Positions 10,385 to 20,795 are shown, counted from the first letter of the stretch. The stretch: 35,717 bases of DNA from Prorocentrum cordatum (GCA_963575745.1 CAUYUJ010014334.1:379075-414791), one strand, 5' to 3'. Numbers and translations are program-made. The notes: generated from the sequence alone by a model not told the origin.

Positions 10385-10484
10385 AAACAATTTATTATCT
10401 TTAAAAATTGTTTTCGCAACCCAGAGAATTTCCAATGGAGAAACAATTGGTTAGATTTAAAAGTTGGTTTCGCAACCAAGGGAA
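10385..10484. repeat. AT-rich tandem duplication (44-bp copies, 56-bp period)
   Basis: Copies at 10385-10428 and 10441-10484 agree at roughly four of five positions, and both end TTTCGCAACC.A.(A/G)GGAA-like. Copy 1 can also fold, because AAACAATTT pairs with AAATTGTTT. The AT content contrasts sharply with the GC-rich flanks. Confidence 0.75.
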
Positions 10485-10740
10485 CAGGTTGTATCTGCGC
10501 AACAGCGAAAAGCGCGCCAGTTGCGCTGTGATGGGCAGGGGGCGCGCGCCAGCGAGGTCGCGCACTTGCTAAGGTCCTGACCGCCCTAGTTCGGACGCGC
10601 AGCTCCAATCATCTCAAGCAGCGGCGCGCCATTCGAGCCGCGGCGGCCACCCCTCCTGGCTTCGCGCGCCCCATAGGTTCCCAGTGCCCACAGGTGGCCT
10701 CGTGATGGCCCGAGACGCCTCGGGCCCAGCAGGGGGGGGG

Positions 10741-10918
10741 CGCATGCGGCCGCACGCCCACTCTGGCACACCCCGCACACGTTCCGAGGCCCCGTTCGGA
10801 GCTCCACGGAAAGCCCCTCTGGGAATGGCCGCATGCCGCCGCCAGCCTATTTTGGCACACCCTCTCAACGCATCGTGGCACCGCAGGGAGCCCCGCCGAA
10901 AGCCCCCGACGGACCCCC
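10741..10918. repeat. 89-bp tandem duplication
   Basis: Unit 1 starts CGCATGCGGCCGC at 10741 and unit 2 starts CGCATGCCGCCGC at 10830. Both continue through TGGCACACCC and a GAAAGCCCC block. Fainter related units may extend on both sides. No gene is called: the minus frame is Ala/Arg/Gly/Cys-rich and follows the repeat. Confidence 0.65.
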
Positions 10919-12614
10919 GCGACTAGCGCGACAGGGGCGGACCACGGGTGCCAGAACGCCCTACAGCCTCTTTGGGAACCGCCCGTGCAAGGACGACGCC
11001 AGTTCGCTTGCGAACTGGGTATGAACTGGCTGGCGGCGTCGCGCGCAGCGCTGATGGTATCACGAGCCATTCAACTAACCCCACATGGACGTTGAACGCG
11101 GTTGGTCTGCCGTGTTCTGCCTCCAGAAGCCACTCGTCAACTTCGGGGAGCCCCCCCTACCCCATCCCCTTATCACGCCGAAATGTTTTTGGACGCGGCT
11201 GCCGCGCGGTTTGCCGCTTACAAGATGGCCAAGCATGGGTCCAATCTGGCCCCCCCGATGACCCGAGACGGCGTTCAGGGAGGGTGGCGATGACCAAAGT
11301 TGGTCCACTACATCGGCCAACGCGCCGTCGAACAGCCCCAACAAGGAAACGGGACGGCATCGAGTGCGCTCGAAATTCACGCGGGACCCCCCCCCCCCCC
11401 AAGACCCACGCATCTTGCGAAGACGCAGTAGTTCTGCATGCGTTGTCTTACCACCATCACCGCCATATCGCGCCTGACGGGCCCGCGGGCCGCAAGAGAG
11501 CCCAAAGGCTGCCCATGACAGCCCCAATGGGGGGCAGGCCGCGCCCGAGGCGACCCCACTAATGCAGGAGAAGGCCCCTAGTGGGCCCCGAGAAACGGCA
11601 CTGATGACACCAGGAGCTGCGGGTGACAACTACGGACCGCAACCTGTGATCACGTCCTTCTTGCTATCTGTCGCCCCTAGGGCGGCACTGATAGCCCGCG
11701 GACCCCTCAGGTGACTTCTAGGGATCCAGAGGGGGGAGGCAAGCAGATCACCCAAACAGGGCTCCAGGAGATCCCAGGAGAAACTCCAGAGAACCCCTGG
11801 GGGGACAATAGGGGGCGCAAGTGGCGTCGCGAGAATGCCCACAGAGAGCCAGAGGGGGGGGGCGCCAAGAGGGCCCGATAAGACTCCGACATGGCAACGA
11901 GGGGCTCCTGCAACAAGCGGTTCGCGCATGCATCACCATCCACCTCGTCCTAGATAGACCTTTGAATTAGTGCCTACATCATCCCCCCTTGCCACATCAC
12001 CCTCATCCTGCATCCTCGTGCATGCTATTCCTCGCCCTCGTCGTCCGCCTCATCCTCGCGGTCGCGGCCCGCCTCAGCATTGCACTCGTCCTCGCCCCCA
12101 ATGCGCCGCTCACCCAGTACCCCCTAGTGCGCGCCCCAGGGGTTCACCCGAAGGGCGCTCCTGCGCCACCGATTGCTCCCGAAGCGGTGTCGGCTCACCC
12201 TGGCTGGCTGCTCTGTTTCACTAGATGCGCCTCGCCCTGCCACCCCCCTCGGCACTCGTAGCACTCACATCTGGATGGGCTGGCGGCGGCCCGCGACACG
12301 CAATGGATAGACGTCCAAATATACTGCGCGGAAGCGCAGCGCGGCACCTGACAGGGAGGGGACATCGGCACCCTCGACGCGAACGTCGATGCGAGTTCAG
12401 CCGCGAAGGGGCTGCACGACACTGACCCAGAGCTGGGGGCGACTTGCGGAATGGCCGAAAGGCCTCCACGAATCAAGAAATGAATGTCCGACGCTGCAAC
12501 CGAACGAACGCACGCAAAGCAAACCCACTGTGCCCCAGGGACCCCTTCCGCCGACTCCCGAACTCGGCGGTGCCCAGGCCAACGCGGCCTCGGGCGGAAC
12601 GCGCAGCTGCACGC
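10919..12614. other. No gene recognised
   Basis: GC-rich sequence with short C and G runs (11391-11401, 11860-11868). Long open frames exist on both strands, but all are Arg/Ala/Pro-rich, and none has paired splice signals or a protein-like hydrophobic pattern. The right end is the 3' flank of gene A. No canonical poly(A) signal was recognised. Confidence 0.4.
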
Positions 12615-15600
12615 TCACGATACCACCTCCGAACGGAGGCCCTTGCGGAACACGCCCGTGAGCACGGCACCCAGCACCTTGCTGGGGGTGACGCCGTGCT
12701 TGCCCATGCTCTTCTGGGCGTCCACCAAGCTCGAGCGGACCTTCGCCGTGTCAGTGTTCGACACTCCGTGCCACGCCCTGGCGACTCTCCCGCGGAACAT
12801 CACCACGTAGGCGAGGTCTGCGATGCCCTGCGCAGTGGTGATGGCATCCTTCTGGGCATCGTAGCTCATGTGCTCCTTTGCCTTCCCCTCCAGCTCGGAG
12901 GTCGCCTTGCGGCGGGAGCCGAAAGAGAGCGGGTGGATACGTGCAAGGCTTCAGGGTTCGGTTGGGGAGCGATGGTGGCAATGACGATGCCGACGGCGAC
13001 GACGAGGATAATGACGACGACGATGGCGACGATGGCGATGCAGATGAGGATGATGAGAGTGGCGAGGGCGGGGACGGGCACGGTGACGAGGATGAGGATG
13101 CGATCTGGGGGTGGGCGCAGGCAGACGGGCAGAGCTGGCACATAAGGGATAGGTGGAAGACTAGGGACTAGGGGGACTGAGAAGGGAAACTATGGAGAGG
13201 GCGTTGTGGGATGGCGGCGCGCACACACGCTCGTGCGCGAATGTTGCGCCCACCGCCGTCGCCTTCACGAGGGATGTGATTGCCTTGTCCATGTCGTCAA
13301 ACTGGTAGGCCGAGATGGTGGCGTTGAACGCCTTCATGACGCTCTTGAGGTCGAGCGCATGCTCGAGCTCCGTCAGGAACTGCTCTGCCTCAGCCGACTT
13401 GGAGAGGGTCACGACTGTGTTACCGAGGAGGCCGATGTTCGAGTTCAGTATCTCCAAGTGCTTCGTCATCATCGAGGTGCGGGTCTCGTCGTGCTTGTTG
13501 CGCCACAGCTTCGCCTCACCTTGCAGGGTTGCCAATGCAAGGTCATCATCGGCCTTGACCACTGTCACCGTGTCGAACATCTTGATGGCGCGGCTCAGCG
13601 TCGACAGCTTCTTATCGAAGTCGGCCTGGTGGATGATCGCCTCCAAACCGTCCTCGGGGTTGCCCATCGCCGACGCCGCGTTGCGCAAGTCGGACATGCG
13701 CTCCAGCAGCTTCGCGGCGCCTGCTGCCCAGTCGGAGCGCGGCGGACTCACGTGCCCCGCCGCCTCCTTAGCAAGCGCCGCAAGGTTCTTCACATCAGCC
13801 AGCACTGTGTCGAACGGCTTCCTGATGATCGTGTCGATGATGCTCGCGGCCTCGTCGCTAATCTTGTTGGCGTCATCGCCGCCGCCCCCCGATGCCTTCG
13901 TCATGCGCACGAGGTTGCTCCGAACGTCCTCGGACGAACACTCGCCAGTCTTGAACATCTCGATGGAGGCAGACGCCTTCTTGGCCGACGCCTGCACCGC
14001 CAACGACGACTTCGCACGTAGGATGACCTCCCTCGCCGCAGCGACCTTGTCCTCCAAAGGCATGACCCTGGAGATGCACTGCCCGAGCTCCACGTACTTA
14101 TCGACGACCGTCGTCGCCATCGGGATGTCCTCAACGCCCGCCCCAGTCGGCAAGGCGTTCACGTGAGAGATAAATTTTGCCAATATTGCCGATGAGAGCT
14201 TCTCCACTGGCTCCGTCCCAATCTCCTTCTCGAACCATTCCAGCTTCGTTGCAGCTTCGGCCAGGCCCTCCGACGCCTCCACTGTGGGCTGATCGCCGAT
14301 CACCTCCAGCGCCTGGGAGACCTTCGTGATATCGGGGTAGAAGTGCTTGCATACCTTCGCGGTCTTGCGCAAGCTGGCCACCTTGTGCTGCCACAGCGTG
14401 CTGTCGTCGGCCGCCCTGGCCACCACGGTCCAGATGTCACTGCCGCCACCACTCGCCTGGGAAACCACGAATAACTCGATGTCGTCAAACACGTGCGCGG
14501 GCGTGGACTCGGGAATCCTGATGTCGTTCATCAGGGCCAGCACGGCGAAGATGCGTTCGCAATCGCTGAGGGCCTTGGCGCACGCGGGGCCGATCTCGCA
14601 ATCCTCGACCTCCTCTGGCAACCGCAGAAGCGGTGGCGCGTTCTCGGCAACGAAGAAGACGGCCTCCGACGCGGACCCCCCATGACGGAGCCACTGCGCG
14701 ACGTTGTTCAGAAGCACCTCTGTCAGGAAGTAGCCCGCCCTCTCCGCGTCAGTCATGGTAGAGGTCCGAATCGTCAGCGCGTGGATGTCCATGCAGCGGG
14801 AGCCCCCCACGGTGGTCCACACCTAAGGGGAGGATGGGGGGCGCGGCAGCGGCAGCGGGCCAGGGCGGACACGACGGTCGACGGCGAAAGGGCCGCTGAC
14901 GACGAGCGGGAGGATATGTTAGAGGGCAGTGGAGGGGGATGGGGCGATGCGGGAGGCAGGGGAGTTGGGGGGGCAAGGGGGACGACGAAGCAGAGGGGCT
15001 GTAGGATGGTGGAGTGCGACGCGGACGAGTCATCGGACGGGGGTGGAGGAACGGGTGAGCGCGCTGAGATAGGGCGACGTACGATGGACAGGGAAACGCG
15101 CGACATGCGATGGGGGAGCGGAGGTGACAGCTGGGCCGGGGGTCGGCGAAGAACAAATGAAACATACTGTGGTTCGGGACGGTGGCTCGGGGACGGGGCC
15201 ACGAGCGAGGGAAGGTGGAATGGAGGGCGATGGAGGCGAGGACGAATGCAAAGGGCGGCGCTGAGGGGTGGGCTGGCTCAGATTAAAAAGCCAGAACCTT
15301 GAGCATGTCGCATAGCTTCATCAAGGCCGACTGGTGGCCCTCCATCTTCAGCACGTTCTCCCAGAGGGGCTTGGTATCGAAGTTGATGAGGTACATCTGG
15401 GTGAAGGACGGCCACGCGTCGATGGCTGGCGACACAAGTTCCAGGACCTCCCGCTTGCGCTCGCGCTTCATGCGCTCAAGATTGGATGGCCAGAGCTCGG
15501 AGCACGTCCTGATCAAGTTCATGTGCCGCGAAGCGTTGTCACGCTGCAGCGGCGGGGCCTCCTTGGACTTCTCGATGAGCCCGAGCTGGTTCAGCTCCCT

Positions 15601-16997
15601 CTTGCACTCGGCCCCGAGCAGCACGTCAGCCAGCGGGGACCGATCGATCCAATGCTTGGCGGTCCCGAGGGGGCTCAATGAATCCGACTGCGGCCTCTTA
15701 GGGGGGATCACTACGGAAGGCATGCCGAGGAATATCTCGTGGTTGTTGCCCATAGCATCGACATCAACAACGTTGTCTCCCAGACCATCGGCCGCGGCGC
15801 TCTCGTCGGTCATGACCCCGTCCTTGATGGCCAAGCGCCCACCGACGGCCCTGCTGAGCTCGTCGTCGGCCTTGGCATCCGCCTGCCCTGGCCCTGAGGG
15901 GTCGGACTGCTTAGCTGGCTTAGTCGGGGTCTCCTGCTTGCCGATGTGCTCGTCCAAGGTCGTCAAGAAGCGGGACAGCGACCCCGCGCCAGTGGGGCCA
16001 ATCACTTTCTTCACGAAGCTCTTGAAAGCGATCGAACAATGGCCCCTGAACTTCTCGATCATGCCCGTCTTAGTCTTCTTAACCGTGGCCGTCGCCGAAA
16101 CCTTCGAGAATACCGTCAGACGTGGCCGAGGGCGTCCAGGCAATGGAAAGGCGAATCGCAGCTCCAGTTCCCCGTCCGTCGGGGAGCGCCTCTTGATCAC
16201 CTTCGCCTTCGCCGCCTCGGGGCTCTTGTTGGCCAGGGTCTGGAACTCGGTGCGGGTCAAGAGCTCGAACGACTCCTCGACGAGGTACCCGACCTCCTCG
16301 CCCGACGAGAGCTCCAGCGGCATGCCGACCTCGTCGCACATAGCCTCGGCCCCGTCGCCATCGGGCACGTCGAAGCCCAGCGAGCGCATCACGTCATTGC
16401 GCCTCGCCTCGTCTGAATTCAGCTCATCCACTACCTCCCGCACGTCGCAGTCGGGCACCTCCTCCTGCACCCAGTCATAGCAGCGCTTGCACATCCACAG
16501 GGCCTCGACTGGATCCTTGGCGGAGTCGGCCGCGGGGGAGACGACGCCGAACTGGTGCTCGTGCTCCTGCTGGCCCCGCCCACCCCCGAAGCTGCGGGCG
16601 ACGAGACAGGAACTGGTGACCGAACCCTCCTAGCATCCACATCCCAACATTCTGATGGCGGGGAGGGGGGGGGCTAGCTAGAGGCCGCCACGGGGCCCAG
16701 GGGGGTATCAGCAGCTTTCAAAGCACTGCCGCTGTCTAAACAACGCCCCGTGCAAACTACTGGGGATGGGGGCTCGGGTATACCCAATGATTTCAATCCG
16801 CAGGTGTCCTTATTGATGGACCTGCACAGGCCGCACTTCCGCGTAGAAGCCCTCGACTTCCTCTCGCGAACGGGCTCCCACTCGACCTTGAAGGCCTCAT
16901 CCTCGTCGGCGCCCTTGGCGAACGACTTGCACTTCTTCGAGCTCGACCCCGAGGCCTTGGCTGGGATCCGCTTGCGGGTGTCGCTCTTCTCGGCCAT
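12615..16997 (-). CDS. Gene A: ~1106-aa zinc-finger-like protein, 4 exons
   Basis: Hand-built model: exons 16997-16822, 16591-15298, 14822-13263 and 12905-12615. The introns are 230, 475 and 357 bases in phases 2, 0 and 0; all phases fit. Start ATG is at 16997 (MAEKSDTRKRIPAK...), with a Lys/Arg-rich N-terminus. Splicing joins CGLC (end of exon 1) to a segment ending MCKRC in exon 2, giving a Cx2C..Cx2C pair about 40 residues apart, typical of a structural zinc site. Exons 2-4 are rich in helix-forming residues with basic patches (KRRSP, VKKTKTG) and look like a long alpha-helical protein. The stop is TGA at 12615. No enzyme motif was seen. I recall similar Cys-pair proteins as a large dinoflagellate family, but could not check. 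Function unknown, possibly nucleic-acid binding by inference. Confidence 0.72.
12906..13262 (-). other. Gene A intron 3, probable GC-AG with direct repeat
   Basis: AAGGCGAC occurs both at the donor (GTGAAG|GCGACGG, 13262) and at the acceptor (CGCAAG|GCGACC, ending 12906). Splicing gives ITSLVK|ATSELEGKAKEH. A GT alternative a few codons on (GCG|GTGGGC) would also keep phase 0. The intron interior holds GAC/GAT-type triplet repeats. Confidence 0.55.
12972..13110. repeat. GAT/GAC triplet array inside gene A intron 3
   Basis: Degenerate GACGATGGCGATGAC-type triplets over about 140 bases. The array is wholly intronic in the proposed model. Confidence 0.75.
14823..15297 (-). other. Gene A intron 2 (phase 0)
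   Basis: Donor ATGCTCAAG|GTTCTG at 15297-15296; acceptor CATCCTCCCCTTAG ending at 14823. Read-through would stop at TAA after LAF, and an in-frame TAG forms the acceptor itself. Both point to a true intron. AGGT occurs at both borders. Confidence 0.7.
16592..16821 (-). other. Gene A intron 1 (phase 2)
   Basis: Donor TGCAG|GTCCAT at 16821-16820 and acceptor TCGTCGCCCGCAG ending at 16592. The split codon AG/C makes Ser. Joining here completes the Cx2C..Cx2C arrangement and removes an otherwise open but unprotein-like read-through. Confidence 0.65.
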
Positions 16998-17058
16998 CGC
17001 GAGCAAAATGCCCGCCAAATACGCAGGAGGGGATTGGTTGGTCTACCGCAAGGCCCCG

Positions 17059-17092
17059 CTGGGGAGAACGTGAAAAAACGGAAGAGGGCGAC
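17059..17092 (-). promoter_or_regulatory. Probable spliced-leader acceptor of gene A
   Basis: The tract CCTCTTCCGTTTTTTCACG followed by TTCTCCCCAG ends at 17059. It is the best pyrimidine tract plus AG upstream of the gene A ATG (about 60 bases away), with no credible upstream exon. Dinoflagellate mRNAs generally receive a trans-spliced leader at such sites. Confidence 0.45.
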
Positions 17093-17099
17093 GTGCGGA

Positions 17100-18190
17100 G
17101 GTGGGAAGGGCAAGGGGAGAGGGAGGATGGGGGCAGGGAGGATGGAGGACGGAGGACGGCGGAGGGAGCTTGGAGGGGGGAGGAGGGAGACAAGGGCGAA
17201 GGAAGAGGGGTTGGGAATCAGGGCAGGGAGATATGGAGTGACGACGACGGACAGGGACACGAGCGAGGCCGCTCTGGGCGGTATTGGGGGCTGGGGGCGG
17301 GTGGCATGAGGGGGGCTGGGGAAACGCAGCGGTAAGCCAACCAATGGCGGCCGCCTAGCGAACACCAGACTCGCCAGCAAAGGCGGCTGGTGGGTTTGCG
17401 CCACACGGCTATCCACGGGCGGAAGGAGGCTCCGCATCGATTCGGTCGGGGTTCCGATGCCAAGGGCAACCCTGAACCTGGGGCGGGCACCCGTTCGGGA
17501 AGGGCCCGCACGGCCCTGAAATTGCACGAAAGGCCGCGACGGGCCGACCCTCCCACCACCCGCTGGTTTCACATCAACAGGGTCACTGCCTCAAACTTAC
17601 CATGGGGCGGCGATTGCGAACAGCCTATGAAGCACGTCTTCGGGGAGGCCACACAAACTCGCGCTCCTACGTGGGAAACTCGTTTCGGCATCGGCCTCTC
17701 CCCACGCCCATCCTCCTTATCACGCGTTGGGTTCCCCTGGGTATTGCAGAGCCTTGACGCCTCGCACGGGCCTCGGTTGATGTGCACCCCCCTGTGCCGA
17801 AGTATATGGTATGGCGGTATGATGCTGATGGGTACTGATGGTTACTGATGGCTGTTATTGATAGCTACTGATGCTTACAGCTGGCGCCCTTGGGCGGGCT
17901 TCTCTTGGAGACGAGTGATGATGGTTCCACGTGGCGAGCTGCCCAACGAAACAGTCGAGCGGACATCCGACACATATATCTGGATATAACGGGCGCGCTC
18001 TACGATGCACACCTCAAGAAAACGCGAACGAATGTGGCAATGCGCCCAGGGCGCGCGCAAGCTCTAGGGCAGTAGCGCGGATGCGCACAAAGCAATCAAT
18101 ATGCGTGACCGCATGCATTCACAGTCAAAGTTTCACCATACATACGTCACGCATATGCGACTCATGATTCCACAGGGTGGCGTCGTCACT
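17100..18190. other. Intergenic region between genes B and A, no gene recognised
   Basis: 17093-17320 is purine-rich (GGAGGGAGG types). 17820-17880 carries a small TACTGATGGT tandem repeat. The remainder is non-repetitive with no protein-like frame. Confidence 0.45.
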
Positions 18191-18193
18191 ATC

Positions 18194-18345
18194 ATGCCTA
18201 ATCACTATCGCTCTCGCTCACTTCGGAGTTCCACATCTGTTCCACTTTGACTGTGATGCCTAATCGCTATCGCCTCAGGACAGATGGTATGCCTAATCAC
18301 TCTCGCTCTCTTCGGGGTCCCAAGACTCTTCCACTTTGAATGTGA
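18194..18345. repeat. Repeated 3' end of gene B
   Basis: ATGCCTAATC (minus sense GATTAGGCAT, containing the stop TAG) occurs at 18194, 18256 and 18289. The block at 18289-18345, which encodes the true C-terminus (FKVEESWDPEESESD), is matched by 18194-18255, which would encode VKVEQMWNSEVSESDSD and the same stop. A short third copy lies between (GDSD then stop). Confidence 0.75.
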
Positions 18346-18889
18346 CGGAAAACCTGCGCTTCCGATTCAAGAAGTTCGTCGATGGGTAGCCCTCTCCTAG
18401 CGGTTGCGAGATCTGCGTCACCATCGTATGGAACGCATCGGACGCGATGATCCTCGGCATGGCCTCCATGGAATCGTACTCGAACGTCTGCTCGAAGACC
18501 CTCCTGCGACGCGGGTTCGATGTTGCGGCTGATGCAGCTGTTGGTGCGGTTGGTGCAGCTGCCTCCGTTGCCTCTTCTGCTGGTGCGCTGTGGCTATCGT
18601 AGTCGGGCGGCGGCATTGGTGGCGTACCTGGCAGCGCCTGCTGAGGCTGCTGAGGTGCGGGCGAGGCCGATGGCGGGGGCACGAATGGAGTTTCGTCATC
18701 GGCTTGGGGCACTGGGACCGAATCCTCCACCTCCACGACGATGGGCAGGGGGCGGACCGAATACTCTGACGGTCCATCCTGCGGCAACTCGGGGGGTGCG
18801 TGCCGCCTCTCCGACGCGCTCCTCTGCCTAGGTGGCCCGAAGCCCGAGTTCCCAGTTTCAGGGGGCGGCTCGAATGGAAGCGAACTCAT
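18293..18889 (-). CDS. Gene B: ~198-aa proline-rich protein, unknown function
   Basis: A single minus-strand exon from ATG 18889 (MSSLPFEPPPETGNSGFG) to TAG 18293. A probable spliced-leader acceptor (GTTCCGCGCCTGAG) ends 14 bases upstream of the ATG. Residues ~1-125 are Pro/Ala/Gln/Ser-rich and likely disordered (PVPQADDETPFVPPPS, then an AAAPTAPTAASAATS stretch). Residues ~128-198 are different: a PRRRR basic patch, then VFEQTFEYDSMEAMPRIIA, FHTMVTQISQPLGEGY and an RKRRFSVTFKVEE strand-like run, ending in an acidic SESD tail. The C-terminal part looks like a folded domain, but I recognise no family. Its last codons are repeated just downstream. It lies between genes D and A on the same strand. 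A hidden small intron in the Pro-rich part cannot be excluded. Confidence 0.62.
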   Translation of the reverse strand: MSSLPFEPPPETGNSGFGPPRQRSASERRHAPPELPQDGPSEYSVRPLPIVVEVEDSVPVPQADDETPFVPPPSASPAPQQPQQALPGTPPMPPPDYDSHSAPAEEATEAAAPTAPTAASAATSNPRRRRVFEQTFEYDSMEAMPRIIASDAFHTMVTQISQPLGEGYPSTNFLNRKRRFSVTFKVEESWDPEESESD

Positions 18890-18903
18890 CCGTGGATTCC
18901 GCA

Positions 18904-18935
18904 CTCAGGCGCGGAACGAAACGAAAAAGGGACCA
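18904..18935 (-). promoter_or_regulatory. Probable spliced-leader acceptor of gene B
   Basis: GGTCCCTTTTTCGTTTCG then TTCCGCGCCTGAG ends at 18904, 14 bases before the gene B ATG. The first transcribed bases TGCGG match those after the gene D acceptor. Confidence 0.45.
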
Positions 18936-18959
18936 GCGATCGGCTCGAGTCAACGCGGC

Positions 18960-19556
18960 TACGGAGGGGTCGAGGGCGACGGAGCGACGAGGGCGGGGGT
19001 CTGGCAGAGGAGGCGAAGAAAACAATGCATCTTACATGGGATCGAAGCCTTCAGGCCTGAGCACGGCCAAGAGCCTACGGCCTTGCCCCCCCACCTGAAC
19101 AATCGAGCAACTTCAACCCTGAAAGCACGGCGAACCCAAAGGCACATCCCTTTCAGATCCACCCGCAGCCAGAGGAAGGCGGCGCAAGTGGCATACCCAT
19201 GAAGCAACATAACGCATCTGGGACCAAAACAAGCGAATCGCAACATGGACAACACGTGCCATGGCCCGCGCAGCATTACCTCGACATCACTGCGATTGGG
19301 TCTGGAGCGGTAATGGCGATGATGGTGATGCTGGTGATAATGACGGTGGTCGTGGCGCCTCTGACCGAGACGTTGACGGCGATGTTGATGGCGGAGGGGG
19401 TGATGACGAGCTTGGCGAAACTGGCGGTGTTGATGATGATGATGATGATGATGATGATAGCGATGGTGATGTCAGTGGTGATGAGAGTGATACGGACGGC
19501 CCTCCTCCTCTTGCTGTCCTCCTTCTCCTCCTCCAGGGTTCTACCGCGGGCGCTCC
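18960..19556. other. Intergenic region between genes D and B, no gene recognised
   Basis: This holds the 3' flank of gene D, including a GAT array, then unremarkable sequence (19020-19300) without protein-like frames. Confidence 0.4.
19310..19480. repeat. GAT/GTG triplet array downstream of gene D
   Basis: GATGGTGATGCTGGTGATAATGACGG-type triplets end in a cleaner (GAT)n run at about 19430-19460. It sits just past the gene D stop, probably in the 3' untranslated or intergenic region. Confidence 0.8.
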
Positions 19557-20513
19557 TCAGGCACCCATTTCGGTAGTGTCGGCGGCGGCGGCCGCGTGGC
19601 TGGCCAGGGCATCGGTGCGCACCTGTTCTAGCTCCTGCTCCGCCTACAGGGCGGCGTCGCAACAAAAAATAATAATCGCGTCCACGATGGCCACGGGCCC
19701 GCGGGCCCGCGACCGTCGCAGGCCAGGTGGCCCCCATTTCAGCGCGGCATGCCGCCCCAGAGCCTGGTCGATCCAACCCTGCCAGAAGAGGCAGTACGAA
19801 GCAGATGCCTTTCCCAGCTACTGCATCCGCCCCGCGGCCCGCATCGCAGCCTCGAAGTTGATCCACGCCCGACGCGAGTCCACCCATGCGTGGAACGCGA
19901 AATTGAGCGCATCCTCCCACATTTGGTGCTCACGACCGTAGACAGGGGGACAGGCGGCCTGCGCGGCATCATCGTCCGTCGCAGGCGCGCCCCCAGACGT
20001 GGTGCCCGAGCTGGGCGCTGCCGCCGCGCCAGAGGGCTGGGGCTTGCCCCGCAGGCGTTTTGCCGAGGGCTCCCCCTCGGGCGCTGCCCCCGCGGCCCGC
20101 GCCATAGTCGGCACGGGCGGCGGGGGCATGATCGGCGACATTGCTTTTGCGCTTTGGGCCGCGATAGACGGCGGAGGCGTGGACGGCGGCCGCGGCCTTG
20201 GCGGCCTCGCCTGGAACGGCAACTTCGGCCCTGAGGCCCTGGGGCACGCGGACAACGGACAAGCAGACGGAAGCACCACCCTTGGGGGCGGCCGCGGCGG
20301 CACCATCCTCTGGGGACGCGGGAGCTCCCCATGCGGGCCCATCATGGGCGGCGCCCCGGCCTCCGGTGCGCCGCGCACGCTCAAACTCAAAACTTCGGCG
20401 GGTGTTTTTTTGTTGTTGAACACTTCTGTTCCGACAGAAATACGGTCGTCCGAGGGCCTTGCACGGGTACCGCCAACGGGCCAAGGGCCCTGCATGGGAG
20501 GCCGACCCTGCAT
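19557..20513 (-). CDS. Gene D: ~254-aa Pro/Ala-rich protein with helical tail
   Basis: The model has two exons, 20513-19836 and 19643-19557. Start ATG is at 20513 (MQGRPPMQGPWPVGG), 28 bases after a probable leader acceptor. Residues ~1-170 are Pro/Arg/Ala-rich and likely disordered, with a nuclear-localisation-like AKRLRGK. Near the C-terminus the composition changes to a Trp-rich amphipathic helix (MWEDALNFAFHAWVDSRRAWINFEAAMRA). A GC donor (GCC|GCGGGG, 19835) joined to acceptor CCCTGTAG (19644) adds AEQELEQVRTDALASHAAAAADT and a TGA stop, which continues the helix register. Unspliced, the frame would stop two codons after GRM. No family was recognised. A coiled-coil or partner-binding tail is inference. 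The exon 1/exon 2 border is the weakest point. Confidence 0.55.
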
Positions 20514-20541
20514 CGCGACGAGCGGCCGCCGCCGCCCCGCA

Positions 20542-20580
20542 CTCAAACCAAAAAATATCAAGTGGGGAAGGAAGGGGGGG
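20542..20580 (-). promoter_or_regulatory. Probable spliced-leader acceptor of gene D
   Basis: CCTTCCTTCCCC, then ACTTGATATTTTTTGG, then TTTGAG ends at 20542. The pyrimidine-rich tract is followed by TGCGGGGCGG and the ATG at 20513. Confidence 0.4.
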
Positions 20581-20762
20581 AAAGGGGGGGAGGTGCACAA
20601 CAGGATTGCTGGACCGCACCACATCTGACGTCCTACCATTGCCACCGCATCTGGTTCTCGGTGCCACGTGGGCCCTGTCCATTACCGTCGTCGCGCGACC
20701 CCAGACCCTGTCCGCAGACGTGGCGTGCCATCAACCTAAGCCGTCAATCATGCAACAACGCC

Positions 20763-20795
20763 TACATATATATATATATATATATACATACACGT
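20763..20795. repeat. (TA)n microsatellite
   Basis: About 30 bases of alternating TA ending TACATACACG. It separates gene D from the degenerate arrays to its right. Confidence 0.9.

Noticed and set aside
13206-14166. Long plus-strand frames opposite gene A
   Set aside because: Mirror frames of the minus-strand exons. Composition (Arg/Val/Leu/His-rich) and lack of splice signals favour the minus strand.
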